Positions 33,084-41,859 of a DNA stretch of 42,902 bases are shown in pieces. The notes beneath the pieces were generated by a model. That model did not search any database and was not told the DNA's origin. It saw nothing but the letters and a program-made list of their open reading frames with translations. Position 1 is the first letter of the stretch, and each line of letters opens with the position of its first letter. Where the stretch lies: contig CBDCCB010000001.1 of assembly GCA_965214525.1 (NCBI GenBank), positions 1-42,902 on the forward strand. Reading direction: 5' to 3'. Position numbers and translations under genes: made by a program. The DNA comes from Qipengyuania_B sp965214525. GTDB taxonomy: Bacteria > Pseudomonadota > Alphaproteobacteria > Sphingomonadales > Sphingomonadaceae.

Positions 33084-33321
33084 GTCTTAAAGCTTTCGGT
33101 CAGGGAGTGCCCGCAGCAGCGATGCCGATCGGCGGACGGTCGGGGCGCACTTAGCAGTTGCAGCATGGAGTTACAACTGTGGCGTGCAGGCCACAACTTC
33201 GTTTCAGTGGGTATGGCGCGGCCACATTTTGTTGAGCGGGTGAAAAGCCAGCCTTAAGAGCCCGGTAACCGTAGGCGGCCATAACGCCGCCAGTATCGCA
33301 AGATTGAGGATGAAACCTGAA
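33084..33321. promoter_or_regulatory. typA / TonB receptor divergent gap with several inverted repeats
   Basis: The 238-nt gap must hold both promoters. Inverted repeats seen: CAGTTG (33155-33160) with CAACTG (33174-33179); TGTGGC (33178-33183) with GCCACA (33190-33195); and GGCGGC with GCCGCC around 33274-33291. No cobalamin or other known riboswitch core was recognised, and no Fur-like box is clear. Confidence 0.3.
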
Positions 33322-35990
33322 ATGATTGACCGCTCTAGCATGTCCGCGCGTCTTCTGCTGCTGGGCAGCACCGCCACGCTGGCCATGACGTCTTCCACCG
33401 CGATCGCGCAGACGGCCGATCCCGACGCGGATGCAACTGCGCTGGAGGAAGAGGGTGAGGGTCCGGGCGAACCCGGATTCCGTCGAGCTGGACAATGTCA
33501 TCATCGTCACCGCTACGAAGCGCGAGCAGACCTTGCAGGACGTACCGATCTCGGTCAGCGTGACTTCGGGGGAAACGCTGGAGCAGGCGCAGATCCGCGA
33601 TATCTCCGATCTGCAAACGGTCGCGCCCTCGCTTCGGGTGAGCACGCTGCAAAGCTCGTCCAATACGACCTTCATCATCCGCGGGTTCGGCAATGGTGCG
33701 AACAATTTGGGTATCGAGCCTTCGGTTGGCGTGTTCATCGACAACGTGTTCCGGTCGCGCACGGCCGGATCGTTGAACGACCTTATCAATGTGCAGCGGA
33801 TCGAGGTGCTGAACGGCCCGCAATCCACGCTGTTCGGCAAGAATGCCAGTGCAGGGGTCATCTCCGTCGTGACGCGCGAACCGCAATTCGACTTTGGCGG
33901 CACCGCGGAACTCAGCTACGGCAATTACGACAGCATCGTCGTGAAGGGCGATGTGACCGGACCGATCACCGATGCGCTCGCCTTCTCGCTCGATGGCAGC
34001 TACAACAAGCGCGACGGTTATGGCACCATCGTCAACCTCGACACGGACATCAATGACCGCGATCGCTGGTCGACGCGCGGCCAGTTGCTGTTCGACGATG
34101 GTGGCCCGGCGCGTGCGCGCCTGATCGCGGATTACAGCGAGATCGACGAGGTATGCTGCATCGCGGGTAATGTTCTGAACGGACCGACCGGTGCCGCCGT
34201 ATTTGGAGTGGGCGGGGCGCTCGATCCGGAAAACCTGTTCAGCTATCGCACGTTCCTGAATGTCGTGCCGGTTAACAAAATCAAGAATTACGGCGTCTCA
34301 CTTCAAAGCGATTTCGAGTTCGGCCCTGTTTCGCTGACGTCGATTACCGCCTATCGCGAGCTGGAGAACTTCTTCAACCAGGACGTGGATTTCACCAGCG
34401 CGGACATCGTCAACGAGACGCGCGACCAGGCAGTGGAAAGCTTCACGCAGGAATTCCGCCTGACAAGCGATCTCGACGGTCCGATTAACTTCCTGCTTGG
34501 CGGTTTCTATTTCAACGAGAAGATCGACCAGAACAGCCAGCTCGACACCGGTACGGATTCGCGCAATTTCTTCACCTTGCTGGCGCGTTCCGCCACCCAG
34601 CAATCCCGCTTTCCACGTTCAATCAGGTCGAGGCGGGCCTTGGCCTTGCACAAAACTCGATCTTCGCTCCGGGGGGCCTTACCCGCGAGGCGTTCTTCCT
34701 TGATAACGAATCCTATTCGATCTTCGGCACTGTCGACTTTACCCCGACCGATCGTTTGACGCTGACCGCGGGGTTCAATTACACCGACGACAAGAAGGAT
34801 TTCGGGGCGCAGGCGACGGCGTTCGATCCGCTGGCCAACGTCAATCTGGCCGACGCGTTCATCGTGGGCGGCATTGCGCAGGTGCTGCAGATCCCGGCAA
34901 ACCAGGTCACGCCGGCGGTCATCCCAAGGCTTTGCGTCGAACGCACAGACCGCGCCAATCTTCCAGGCGATCGCCGGGCAGGCGGTCAACCCCGCGACAA
35001 ATCCTCTGCTGGGCCTTGCCGCGTTCCAGTTCCAGCCGCCGTTCCTCGGCTTCCCCAATGCCGTAGAGGATGGCCGCACGCGGGACGACGACTGGTCCTA
35101 CACGCTGCGCGCGGCATACGATTTCGACGACCGGATCAACGTGTATCTGTCCTACGCCACCGGGTTCAAAGCCAGTTCCGTCAACCTGTCTCGCGACAGC
35201 CGCCCCGCCTTCGGGGATTTCATCCCTGGGCCGAGGGGAAGCGCTATTCTGGCACCGTCTTCGCCCATTCGTGACGCAGGTCTTGCCGTGCCCAACCTCA
35301 CCACAGGCTCGCGCTTCGCCGGGCCGGAAGAGGGCCGAGGTCTACGAATTCGGCATCAAGGCGCAGTTCGATCGGATGGGCTTCAACCTTGCCGTGTTCG
35401 ACCAGACGCTGGAGGGGTTCCAGGATTTCCTGTTTACCGGCACCGGTTTCCAGCTGTCGAATGCGGGCGAACAATCGGTTCGGGGCTTTGAATTCGATAC
35501 GACCATCAATCCGGTCGATCCGCTGGTCGTCACCTTCGCGTTGACCTATCTTGATCCGCTGTTCGACAGCTTCGTCGAATCTCCCATTGGGCGATCTGTC
35601 CGGCTTGCGTCCGGGAAATATTCCCGAATTCGCGATCGCGACCGCGGTCAATTACGTGCACGAGTTCGGCGCGAGCGGAAACAAGCTGCTCGCTCGGGTC
35701 GATTATAGCCACGAAAGCAATACGCAGACGCTGCTGGGCGTGCCGGGGCTTCGGCAGCAACGAGGCGGCACGAGAGATCGCGCGGGATTATCGCCGCGAG
35801 GTCAATTTGGTGAATACCGCGCTGACCTTGCAGTTGGACAACGGGCTCGAGATCGGCGCCTGGGCGCGCAACCTGTTCGATGACCAGTATATCGCGCAGA
35901 TCTTCCCCAGCGTGGCGCAGTCCGGTTCGATCTCGGGATATCCAAGCCAGCCACGGACCTATGGCGGAGTGGTGCGCCTTCAACTTCTAG
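33322..35990 (+). pseudogene. TonB-dependent outer-membrane receptor, broken by seven 1-nt indels
   Basis: An outer-membrane beta-barrel receptor of the siderophore/nutrient type. The signal peptide (LLLLGSTATLAMTSSTAIAQ), TonB-box region ELDNVIIVTATKR, plug (FIIRGFGNGANNLGIEPSVG, RIEVLNGPQSTLFGKNASAG) and barrel segments are in shifted frames. Frame changes occur near 33472-33474, 34601-34615, 34923-34927, 35332-35334, 35582-35585, 35745-35748 and 35977-35980; six add a base and one lacks one, mostly in short C or G runs. Correcting them gives 887 residues ending in a typical VRFNF. Start ATG 33322 follows GAGGATGAAACCTGAA. It may be real decay or local sequence error. The ligand is unknown. 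Confidence 0.88.
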
Positions 35991-36016
35991 ACCTTTGCGG
36001 AATAGGGGACGCGGGG

Positions 36017-36040
36017 AAGGGGGCTTTGCGGCCCCCTTTT
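36017..36040 (+). terminator. rho-independent terminator after the TonB receptor
   Basis: AAGGGGGC and GCCCCCTT form a perfect 8-bp stem around a TTTGCG loop, followed by more T (TTTTCTTCT). It begins 27 nt after the corrected stop at 35990 and 20 nt before the end of the convergent permease gene, so it fits termination of the receptor transcript. Confidence 0.8.
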
Positions 36041-36059
36041 CTTCTGCAAGCGGCTCTTC

Positions 36060-38593
36060 TTAAACGGACCGTAAGGCCTGTGCCGGTTTGGCTCGCAGCA
36101 GCGGCAATGATCCGACGATCGCGACCGCAAACACGGTAAGCAGCCCGGCACCCAGCACGACGAACACGATGCCCCAATCTGGCAGCCAGTCGAATTCGAA
36201 CAATTGCGTGATGACCAGCCAGGCCAGGGCACTGCCGATCAGCAGGGCCACGCCGGCAAGTATCAATGCCAGCAAACCGTACTCCACCAATTGCATCATC
36301 AGGATTTGCCGCCGATCCGCCCCCAGGACCCGCAGGATCACCGTATCGTAGGTGCGCGACGCGCGCGCGGCGGCGATGGCCCCGATCAGCACCGCGAGCC
36401 CGGCCAGCACCGCTACCGAGGCCGCCGCCAGCGTTGCCAGCCCAACCTGCGAGAGGATCGTTCGCGCCTGTACCAGGATGTCGCCTACCTCGATCGCAGA
36501 GCTGGACGGGAAACGATCGACCAGCGCGCGCAGCAGCGGCCCGGTGCGGCTCTTGTCTGACAGTTCGATGGTTGCCGAAAGGTTGTGGGGCGCATCGCGC
36601 AACGTGTCGGGGGAGAACACGAACACGTGGTTGAAGCCAAACGAGTCCCAATCGATTTCGCGCAGATTGGCAATGCGGGCCGTGCGTTTGACGCCCAGTA
36701 CCGCGACCGTCAGATAATCGCCCACCGCAAGGTTCAACGCATCGGCGAAGTCGGCATCGACTGACACCAGCGGTTCGCCCGCATATGGGGCGTTCCACCA
36801 TTCGCCTGCGGTCAACCGGTTGCCCGGCGGCAGGCCGTCCGCATAGGTCAGCCCGCGCTCGCCGCGCAACGCCCAGGCTCCATCGGGTATGTCTTCCAGC
36901 GTCGCGACTTCGACCATTGCATCGCGCGGACCGAAGGCGATGATCGATCCGCGCAGGTTCGGCACCGCACGGATGGCGGCGTTTGTGTCGAACTGGCGCA
37001 CCGTATCTTCGAACGCTTCCAGGCGATCGGGCGGGATATCGAGCACAAAGTAATCGGGTGCCTGGTCGGGAACCCGTCGTTCGATATTGCCGTCGATGCT
37101 CGTCTGTATCGCCGCAAGGCAGACAAAGGCGGAAAGGCCAAAGCCCAGGGCCGTCACCAATGCGCCGGTACTCGAACCCGGTCGATGAAGATTGGCGAGC
37201 GCGTTACGCCAAATGGGGTCGGCCGGGCGCGGCAGCCGTCCTGCCAGCGCGCCGATCGCCAGCCCCAGCAGGGCCAGCATGCCCAGGACGACGAGGGCAC
37301 CGGCAAGGAACCCGGCCGATAGCAGGGGACGGCTCGCGGTGAGCAGGGCCAGTGCGATGATCGCCGCAAGTCCGCCGCCGATCCATACCCAAGCCGCGCG
37401 ATCGCGTGTCAAAGGGGAGACGCGGGCGCGCATGATAGCCATCGCCGGAAAGTTTCTCGCACGCAGCAGGGGTGCGGCGGCGAAGATGGCTGCTACCAGA
37501 ATTCCGTAAGCGAGCGCACTGACCAGGGCAATTGGAGCGATGACCAGACCCGTCTCGCACCGGAAGCAATCCATCGAGCGCGGCGGCCAGCATCGGGGTC
37601 ACGGCGACCCCGACCAGCAGACCCGCAGCGCTTCCCAAAGCTGCCGCCGCGCCGATCTGCAGTGCATAGATCCGCGTGATGTCGCGGCTCGTCGCGCCAA
37701 GTATCTTCAATGTCGCTATGCTCTGACGGCGAGCATCGAGATAGGATTTGACCCCGCCGCCAATGCCGATCCCGGCAATGACCAGCGCAGCCAATCCCGA
37801 CAAGGGTCAGGAATTCGCCCATGCGGCCGACAAACCGGTCCGCGCCCGGCGATGCACGGTCGCGCGTGCGAAACTCAAAGCCGGCGGCTGGAAACTGCTG
37901 CTCCAGTTCTTGTGTGGTCGCTTCGGGATCGCGGGCTGGATCGGTGAACGCCACACGGTACTTGCTGCGGAACATGGCCCCCGGTTGGGTAAGACCCGCG
38001 GCGGCCGGCACCTTCTGAGCGACGATGACGGTTGGCCCTAACTGAAATCCCTCGCCCAAGCGGTCGGGCTCGTCGGCGATAATGCCGCCCACGGTCAGTT
38101 CTGCGGTCCCGACCTGAAACCGGTCGCCGACGTTTATCCCCAAGCGGTCGGCTGCTCCCTGCGCAAGCCAGGCCTGCGTTGAGGGGGGCGCACCGGCGAC
38201 GCGGCCATCCTTCAGTGTGAAGGTGCCGTAAAGCGGATAGCGCCTGTCGACCGCTTTCAATTCTATCGGTGCCGCGTTGTCGCCCGCGCGCGCGACCGCC
38301 TGTAACCGCGTTCCGCCCGACACCGTGCCGAGCGAGGCCAAGGCGTTGCGCTCCTGGCTCGTGAGGTCACGTTGCCAAACGCTGACCTGGATATCTCCGC
38401 CAAGCAATTGGCTGCCCTGCGTTTCCAGTTCCTGCCCGATGGCGCTTGTCAACGTGCCGATCGCCGCCAAGGCGCCAGTGCCCAGGAACAGGCAGATCAC
38501 CAGAAGCCGCAAGCCCTTGAACCGTAGGTTGAGGTCGCGCCGTGCGATGCGCCAGGCCGCTTTCCATCCGAGCACTGGCGCGCCCCGGTTCAT
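36060..38593 (-). pseudogene. YbbP-type ABC transporter permease, two frameshifts
   Basis: A large MacB/FtsX-fold permease with ten or so membrane helices. It starts with KAAWRIARRDLNLRFKGLRLL and the first helix LVICLFLGTGALAAIGTL, contains a long periplasmic domain (GGDIQVSVWQRDLTSQERN), the first FtsX region KSYLDARRQSIATLKILGAT, and ends with a second FtsX region (YDTVILRVLGADRRQILMMQ) and SLPLLRAKPAQALRSV. Extra bases near 37796-37798 (CCC) and 37553-37563 break the frame; correction gives 843 residues, normal for YbbP. The ATG overlaps the ATPase stop by 4 nt. It could work with the ATPase and the divergent esterase in lipid or hydrophobe handling (inference). Confidence 0.88.
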
Positions 38594-39282
38594 GCCGGTG
38601 GCCCGTCCGACGTAATCTTTCCGTCCGCCATCATCAGGACGCGTTCACACCGTCGCGCAAGGTCAGGATCATGCGTGATGACAAGCAGCGTCGCGCCAGT
38701 CTGGGCTGCCTGCGAAAACAGCAGATCGATGATTGCCTCTCCGGTTGCTGCGTCCAGATTGCCGGTGGGCTCGTCTGCGAACACCAGTTGCGGACGTGGT
38801 GCGGTGGCCCTGGCGATGGCGACGCGCTGCTGCTCTCCGCCCGAAAGCTGTTGCGGATAATGGTGCAATCGCTGGCCCAGGCCTACAGCTTCAAGTTCGA
38901 CGCGCGCCCTGTCGTGCGCCTGCGGTTCGCCAGCCAGTTCCATCGGCGTCGCCACATTCTCGAGCGCGGTCATCGTTGGTAACAGGTGGAATGCCTGCAG
39001 CACGATGCCGATCGTGCCACGGCGGGCATTGGCCAGCGCATCCTCGTCAAGCTGGGTGAAATCGCGCCCCGCGACGTTCAGCGAACCGCCGCTCGTTCGC
39101 TCTAGCCCGGTCAGGACCGCCATCAGCGAACTCTTGCCGGAGCCGGAAGGGCCGAGCAGTGCCACGCTCTGCCCTTGCGGCACGTTTAGATCGATACCGC
39201 GCAGGATGTCGACCGCCCCCTCGCCCTTGCCCAGGGTCAGGCGGATGTCATGCGCTGCAATTGCCGGGAACTGGTTGGTCAC
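38590..39282 (-). CDS. YbbA-type ABC transporter ATP-binding protein
   Basis: The 230-residue ATPase has Walker A GPSGSGKSSL, the Q-loop region LQAFHLLPTMTALENV, signature LSGGEQQRVAIARA, Walker B LVFADEPTGNLD, and the H-loop VITHDPDLARR. It belongs to the LolD/MacB/YbbA group, which drives FtsX-fold permeases that do mechanical work rather than cross-membrane import. GTG at 39282 is the start; the next gene (permease) overlaps by 4 nt. It is divergent from a TesA-like gene, the same neighbourhood as ybbA-tesA in enterobacteria. Confidence 0.93.
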   Translation of the reverse strand: MTNQFPAIAAHDIRLTLGKGEGAVDILRGIDLNVPQGQSVALLGPSGSGKSSLMAVLTGLERTSGGSLNVAGRDFTQLDEDALANARRGTIGIVLQAFHLLPTMTALENVATPMELAGEPQAHDRARVELEAVGLGQRLHHYPQQLSGGEQQRVAIARATAPRPQLVFADEPTGNLDAATGEAIIDLLFSQAAQTGATLLVITHDPDLARRCERVLMMADGKITSDGPPA

Positions 39283-39326
39283 GCGGCCGCGATGACATAG
39301 GGACGACCGACATACAAGGAGACGCT

Positions 39327-40028
39327 ATGCCTTCGAGACTGTTGTTCGTCCTGCCCATCATGCTGCTACCGGGATGCGACGGCGCCGCGCCCGCGGTGCC
39401 CGAACAACGGGCCGAAGCGCCCGGTGCCCGTGCAGCGGCAGAGGTCGCTGGGCCGGAACGCACCATCCTCGCATTCGGCGACAGCTTGTTCGCCGGTTAC
39501 AACGTCGATGCAGCGCAGGCCTACCCCGCGCAATTGCAAGCCGCGCTCAGAGAGCGCGGGATCAATGCGAACGTCGTTAATGCCGGAGTATCGGGCGATA
39601 CCAGCGCGGCGGGACGCGCCCGGCTGACCTTTACCCTCGATGGTCAGGAACAGGCGCCCGATCTTGCGATCGTGGAACTGGGCGGCAACGATCTGCTGCG
39701 CGGACTTCGTCCTTCGGAAACCCGCACCAATCTGGATGCGATCTTGTCCGAACTCGACCGGCGTGGCATCCCAATCCTGCTGATGGGGATGCGCGCGCCC
39801 CCCAATCTCGGGCCCGACTTCGCACAAGAGTTCGATGCGATTTATCCCGAACTCGCTGCAAAATACGATGCCGAGCTGATTCCGTTCTGGCTGGAATCGA
39901 TCTACGACAAACCGCGCCTCATTCAGGCCGACCGCGTGCATCCGACCGCCGGGGGCATCACCGTATTGGTGGATAACACGGTCGATACCGTCGCCCGCGC
40001 CGTTCCGCCGACCAGCGCCGCCGACTAG
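39327..40028 (+). CDS. TesA-like SGNH esterase/thioesterase, lipoprotein
   Basis: The 233-residue protein is an SGNH hydrolase like TesA (arylesterase/lysophospholipase). Block I is LAFGDSLFAGYN (Ser53), block II GVSGDTSAAG, block III ELGGNDLLRGL, and block V DRVHPTAGG with the catalytic Asp and His. The N-terminus is a lipoprotein signal (FVLPIMLLPGCDG, Cys17), unlike soluble periplasmic TesA of E. coli. AAGGAGACGCT before ATG 39327 is a strong ribosome site. It is divergent from the YbbA/YbbP transporter; the stop shares CTAG with recF. Confidence 0.9.
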   Translation: MPSRLLFVLPIMLLPGCDGAAPAVPEQRAEAPGARAAAEVAGPERTILAFGDSLFAGYNVDAAQAYPAQLQAALRERGINANVVNAGVSGDTSAAGRARLTFTLDGQEQAPDLAIVELGGNDLLRGLRPSETRTNLDAILSELDRRGIPILLMGMRAPPNLGPDFAQEFDAIYPELAAKYDAELIPFWLESIYDKPRLIQADRVHPTAGGITVLVDNTVDTVARAVPPTSAAD

Positions 40029-41122
40029 ACGCGCGGCGAGGCGGACCCGGCGGCGATATCCCAAACGGTGACCTCGGGAAGGATGCCGGTAAAGACCGTG
40101 GTATCCGTCCCGGTCATCCAAACCTGGTTGCCCGCCGCGCGCAAGCGATCGAACAAGGCCGCCCGACGCACGGCATCCAGATGCGCTGCCACCTCATCGA
40201 GCAGCAACACGCTGGCTCGGCCTTTTGCGGCCAGGGCGGCATGAGCCAGCGTCATGGCGATCAGCATGGCCTTTTGCTCGCCGGTCGAACAGCGCGCCGC
40301 CTCGGCCTGCTTGCTTGGCAGCATTATGCTGAGATCGTCGCGCTGCGGACCGATGAGTGTGCGACGTACGGCACGGTCGGCGCCGCGATTGTCGTGCAAA
40401 GCCTGTGCGAATTGATCGCGATCCAGGGGCCCGCCAGCTTCGTAGGTCAGGGCCGGGCGTGCAAAAGGTTCCGCCGGACTCTTCGCGAGTTCCCCTTGCA
40501 ATTGCGACACCAGCGACTGGCGGCCCTGCGCCAGGCGACTGCCCCATTCGGCCATCTGTCGCTCAATCCCGTCGAGCCATGCCGGATCGGCCGGGCGGTC
40601 CTCGGACAGTAGCTTGTTGCGTTCGCGCAGGGCGTTTGCGTAACGGTTGCTGGCCCGCGCATGGGCCGGATCTATCGCCACGGCCAGCCGATCGAGATAG
40701 TGCCGGCGAACGCTCGCGGCGGCGGTGAACAATCCGTCCATCGCTGGCGTCAGCCACCCGATCGCAAGCCATTCACCCATCGACACCGCACTCGCCGCGC
40801 TTCCGTTGACGCGCACTTGCCGGCGAGAAGGTCGTTCGGGTTCGACATAAGTGCCAAGACGCACGGGCGACGCCCCGCGATCTTCCGGTCCGGGCAGGCA
40901 ATCGGCACCGATTGAGAAGGTCTGGCCGCCGCCTTGCCGCGTCATCTGGTCGAGCGGCGCCCGGCGCATCCCGCGGCCCGGTGCAAACAAGGACAGCGCT
41001 TCGAGCACGTTCGTCTTACCCGCCCCGTTCTCGCCCACCAGCAGATTGAAGCGGCCAGCCTGATCCAGCGTTGTCTGCGCATGATTGCGAAAGTCGGTCA
41101 AATCTATGCGGGTAAGTGCCAT
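40025..41122 (-). CDS. recF: DNA replication/repair protein RecF
   Basis: RecF is an SMC-like ATPase that with RecO and RecR loads RecA at gapped DNA. The 365-residue protein starts MALTRIDLTDFRNH, has Walker A LVGENGAGKTNVLEALS, the mid-domain GWLTPAMDGLFTAAASVRRHYLDRL, the signature CSTGEQKAMLIAMTLAHA, and Walker B VLLLDEVAAHLD. ATG 41122 gives the family start; the frame is open to 41170 without conservation. It is not next to dnaA or dnaN here. The stop shares CTAG with the convergent tesA-like gene. Confidence 0.95.
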   Translation of the reverse strand: MALTRIDLTDFRNHAQTTLDQAGRFNLLVGENGAGKTNVLEALSLFAPGRGMRRAPLDQMTRQGGGQTFSIGADCLPGPEDRGASPVRLGTYVEPERPSRRQVRVNGSAASAVSMGEWLAIGWLTPAMDGLFTAAASVRRHYLDRLAVAIDPAHARASNRYANALRERNKLLSEDRPADPAWLDGIERQMAEWGSRLAQGRQSLVSQLQGELAKSPAEPFARPALTYEAGGPLDRDQFAQALHDNRGADRAVRRTLIGPQRDDLSIMLPSKQAEAARCSTGEQKAMLIAMTLAHAALAAKGRASVLLLDEVAAHLDAVRRAALFDRLRAAGNQVWMTGTDTTVFTGILPEVTVWDIAAGSASPRV

Positions 41123-41181
41123 CGGTCCGCGTTCAAGTAAGAGCAAGCGGCTCGAACCGCCAGTCCGCATTGGCTGACCGC

Positions 41182-41208
41182 AAACGTTGGGAAATTACGC
41201 CAACGTTT
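41182..41208. promoter_or_regulatory. perfect 9-9-9 inverted repeat, possible operator
   Basis: AAACGTTGG (41182-41190), nine spacer bases, then CCAACGTTT (41200-41208). It lies between the divergent recF start (41122) and the microprotein-pspC genes (from 41340). No T tract follows, so a terminator is unlikely. A dimeric regulator could bind here; none is identified. Confidence 0.45.
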
Positions 41209-41339
41209 CGACCTACAAAGCGAGCGGTCACCCAAGCATGGCGGCAAGACCGCGCAGATCCAACGCTTTTTCGAATTGGCACGTGGTTTGCAACGCTCTG
41301 GATATCCGGTTGGATGGTCCGCCGGAACTAAACACAGGT

Positions 41340-41456
41340 ATGACCAACATGACGAACCGTTTGAACCGCGCCATTGCCGCCATTGCCGCGCTGTCTTTCT
41401 CTGCCGTATTTCTAGCGACCGCGATCGTACCGGCCTCGCCGACAATGCTCGTCTGA
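41340..41456 (+). CDS. 38-aa membrane microprotein 1 (upstream of pspC)
   Basis: ATG 41340 to TGA 41456 encodes MTNMTNRLNRAIAAIAALSF followed by SAVFLATAIVPASPTMLV: a short basic start and one hydrophobic segment with a Pro pair. The protein resembles microprotein 2 (41496-41624) in layout: basic N-terminus, AA-rich helix, then AIxPAxP and a short tail. A CACAGGT-like ribosome site lies before it. Its function is unknown. It may be a signal-anchored or secreted peptide, and an origin by tandem duplication is inference. Longer upstream in-frame codons are not supported. Confidence 0.6.
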   Translation: MTNMTNRLNRAIAAIAALSFSAVFLATAIVPASPTMLV

Positions 41457-41495
41457 TTACGCCAGCCTCGAACCCGATCCATTAGGACACTTATC

Positions 41496-41624
41496 ATGCC
41501 GCGTTCCAATCACATCCGCTCGAAAGCCCTGGCCGCCGTAACCTCGCTCGCCGTTTCGGCCTTCATCCTGACCATGGCCATCGGTCCCGCGATCCCTGCA
41601 GCCACCGGAGGAACGATGATATGA
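41496..41624 (+). CDS. 42-aa membrane microprotein 2, coupled to pspC
   Basis: ATG 41496 to TGA 41624 encodes a basic start (MPRSNHIRSKALAAVTSLAV) and a hydrophobic segment with AIGPAIPAATGG, ending MI. AGGACACTTATC precedes it. Its last codons ATG ATA TGA contain the pspC start: pspC ATG 41621 overlaps in ATGA, so the two are translationally coupled. It shares layout with microprotein 1. The overlap with pspC and the ribosome site inside its end (GGAGGAACG) support a real gene. Confidence 0.65.
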   Translation: MPRSNHIRSKALAAVTSLAVSAFILTMAIGPAIPAATGGTMI

Positions 41625-41830
41625 ATGATCTTCAGGATCGCCGCAAAACACCGCAACGCAGCTTCCGCCTCGATAAACAGCGCGCCAAGCTCATGGGCGT
41701 CTGCTCCGGCATCGCCGAATATCTCAACGTCGATGTAACCCTGGTGCGGATCGCGTTCGTTCTTGGCGCGGTGCTGGGCGTAGGCAGCTTCGTGCTGATC
41801 TACCTCGCCATCGGTCTGATCGCGAATTGA
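41621..41830 (+). CDS. pspC: PspC-domain membrane protein
   Basis: The 69-residue protein is almost only a PspC domain: RLDKQRAKLMGVCSGIAEYL, then NVDVTLVRIAFVLGAVLGVG and FVLIYLAIGLI, giving an amphipathic start and a membrane hairpin. PspC proteins take part in the phage-shock membrane-stress response with PspA/PspB in enterobacteria; no pspA or pspB is here, so a reduced system is likely. GGAGGAACGATGAT precedes ATG 41621, which overlaps the stop of the 42-aa microprotein. It converges with the SDR gene across 29 nt. Confidence 0.9.
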   Translation: MNDLQDRRKTPQRSFRLDKQRAKLMGVCSGIAEYLNVDVTLVRIAFVLGAVLGVGSFVLIYLAIGLIAN

Positions 41831-41859
41831 GGGGGCAGGCGCCGCCCCTGCCTTGCCTG

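Noticed and set aside
33084..33321. Riboswitch upstream of the TonB receptor
   Set aside because: Several small inverted repeats are present, but no cobalamin or other known riboswitch core was recognised.
33322..35990. Programmed frameshifting in the TonB receptor
   Set aside because: Seven shifts, six in one direction, lie at ordinary short runs without slippery-site signals; error or decay is simpler.
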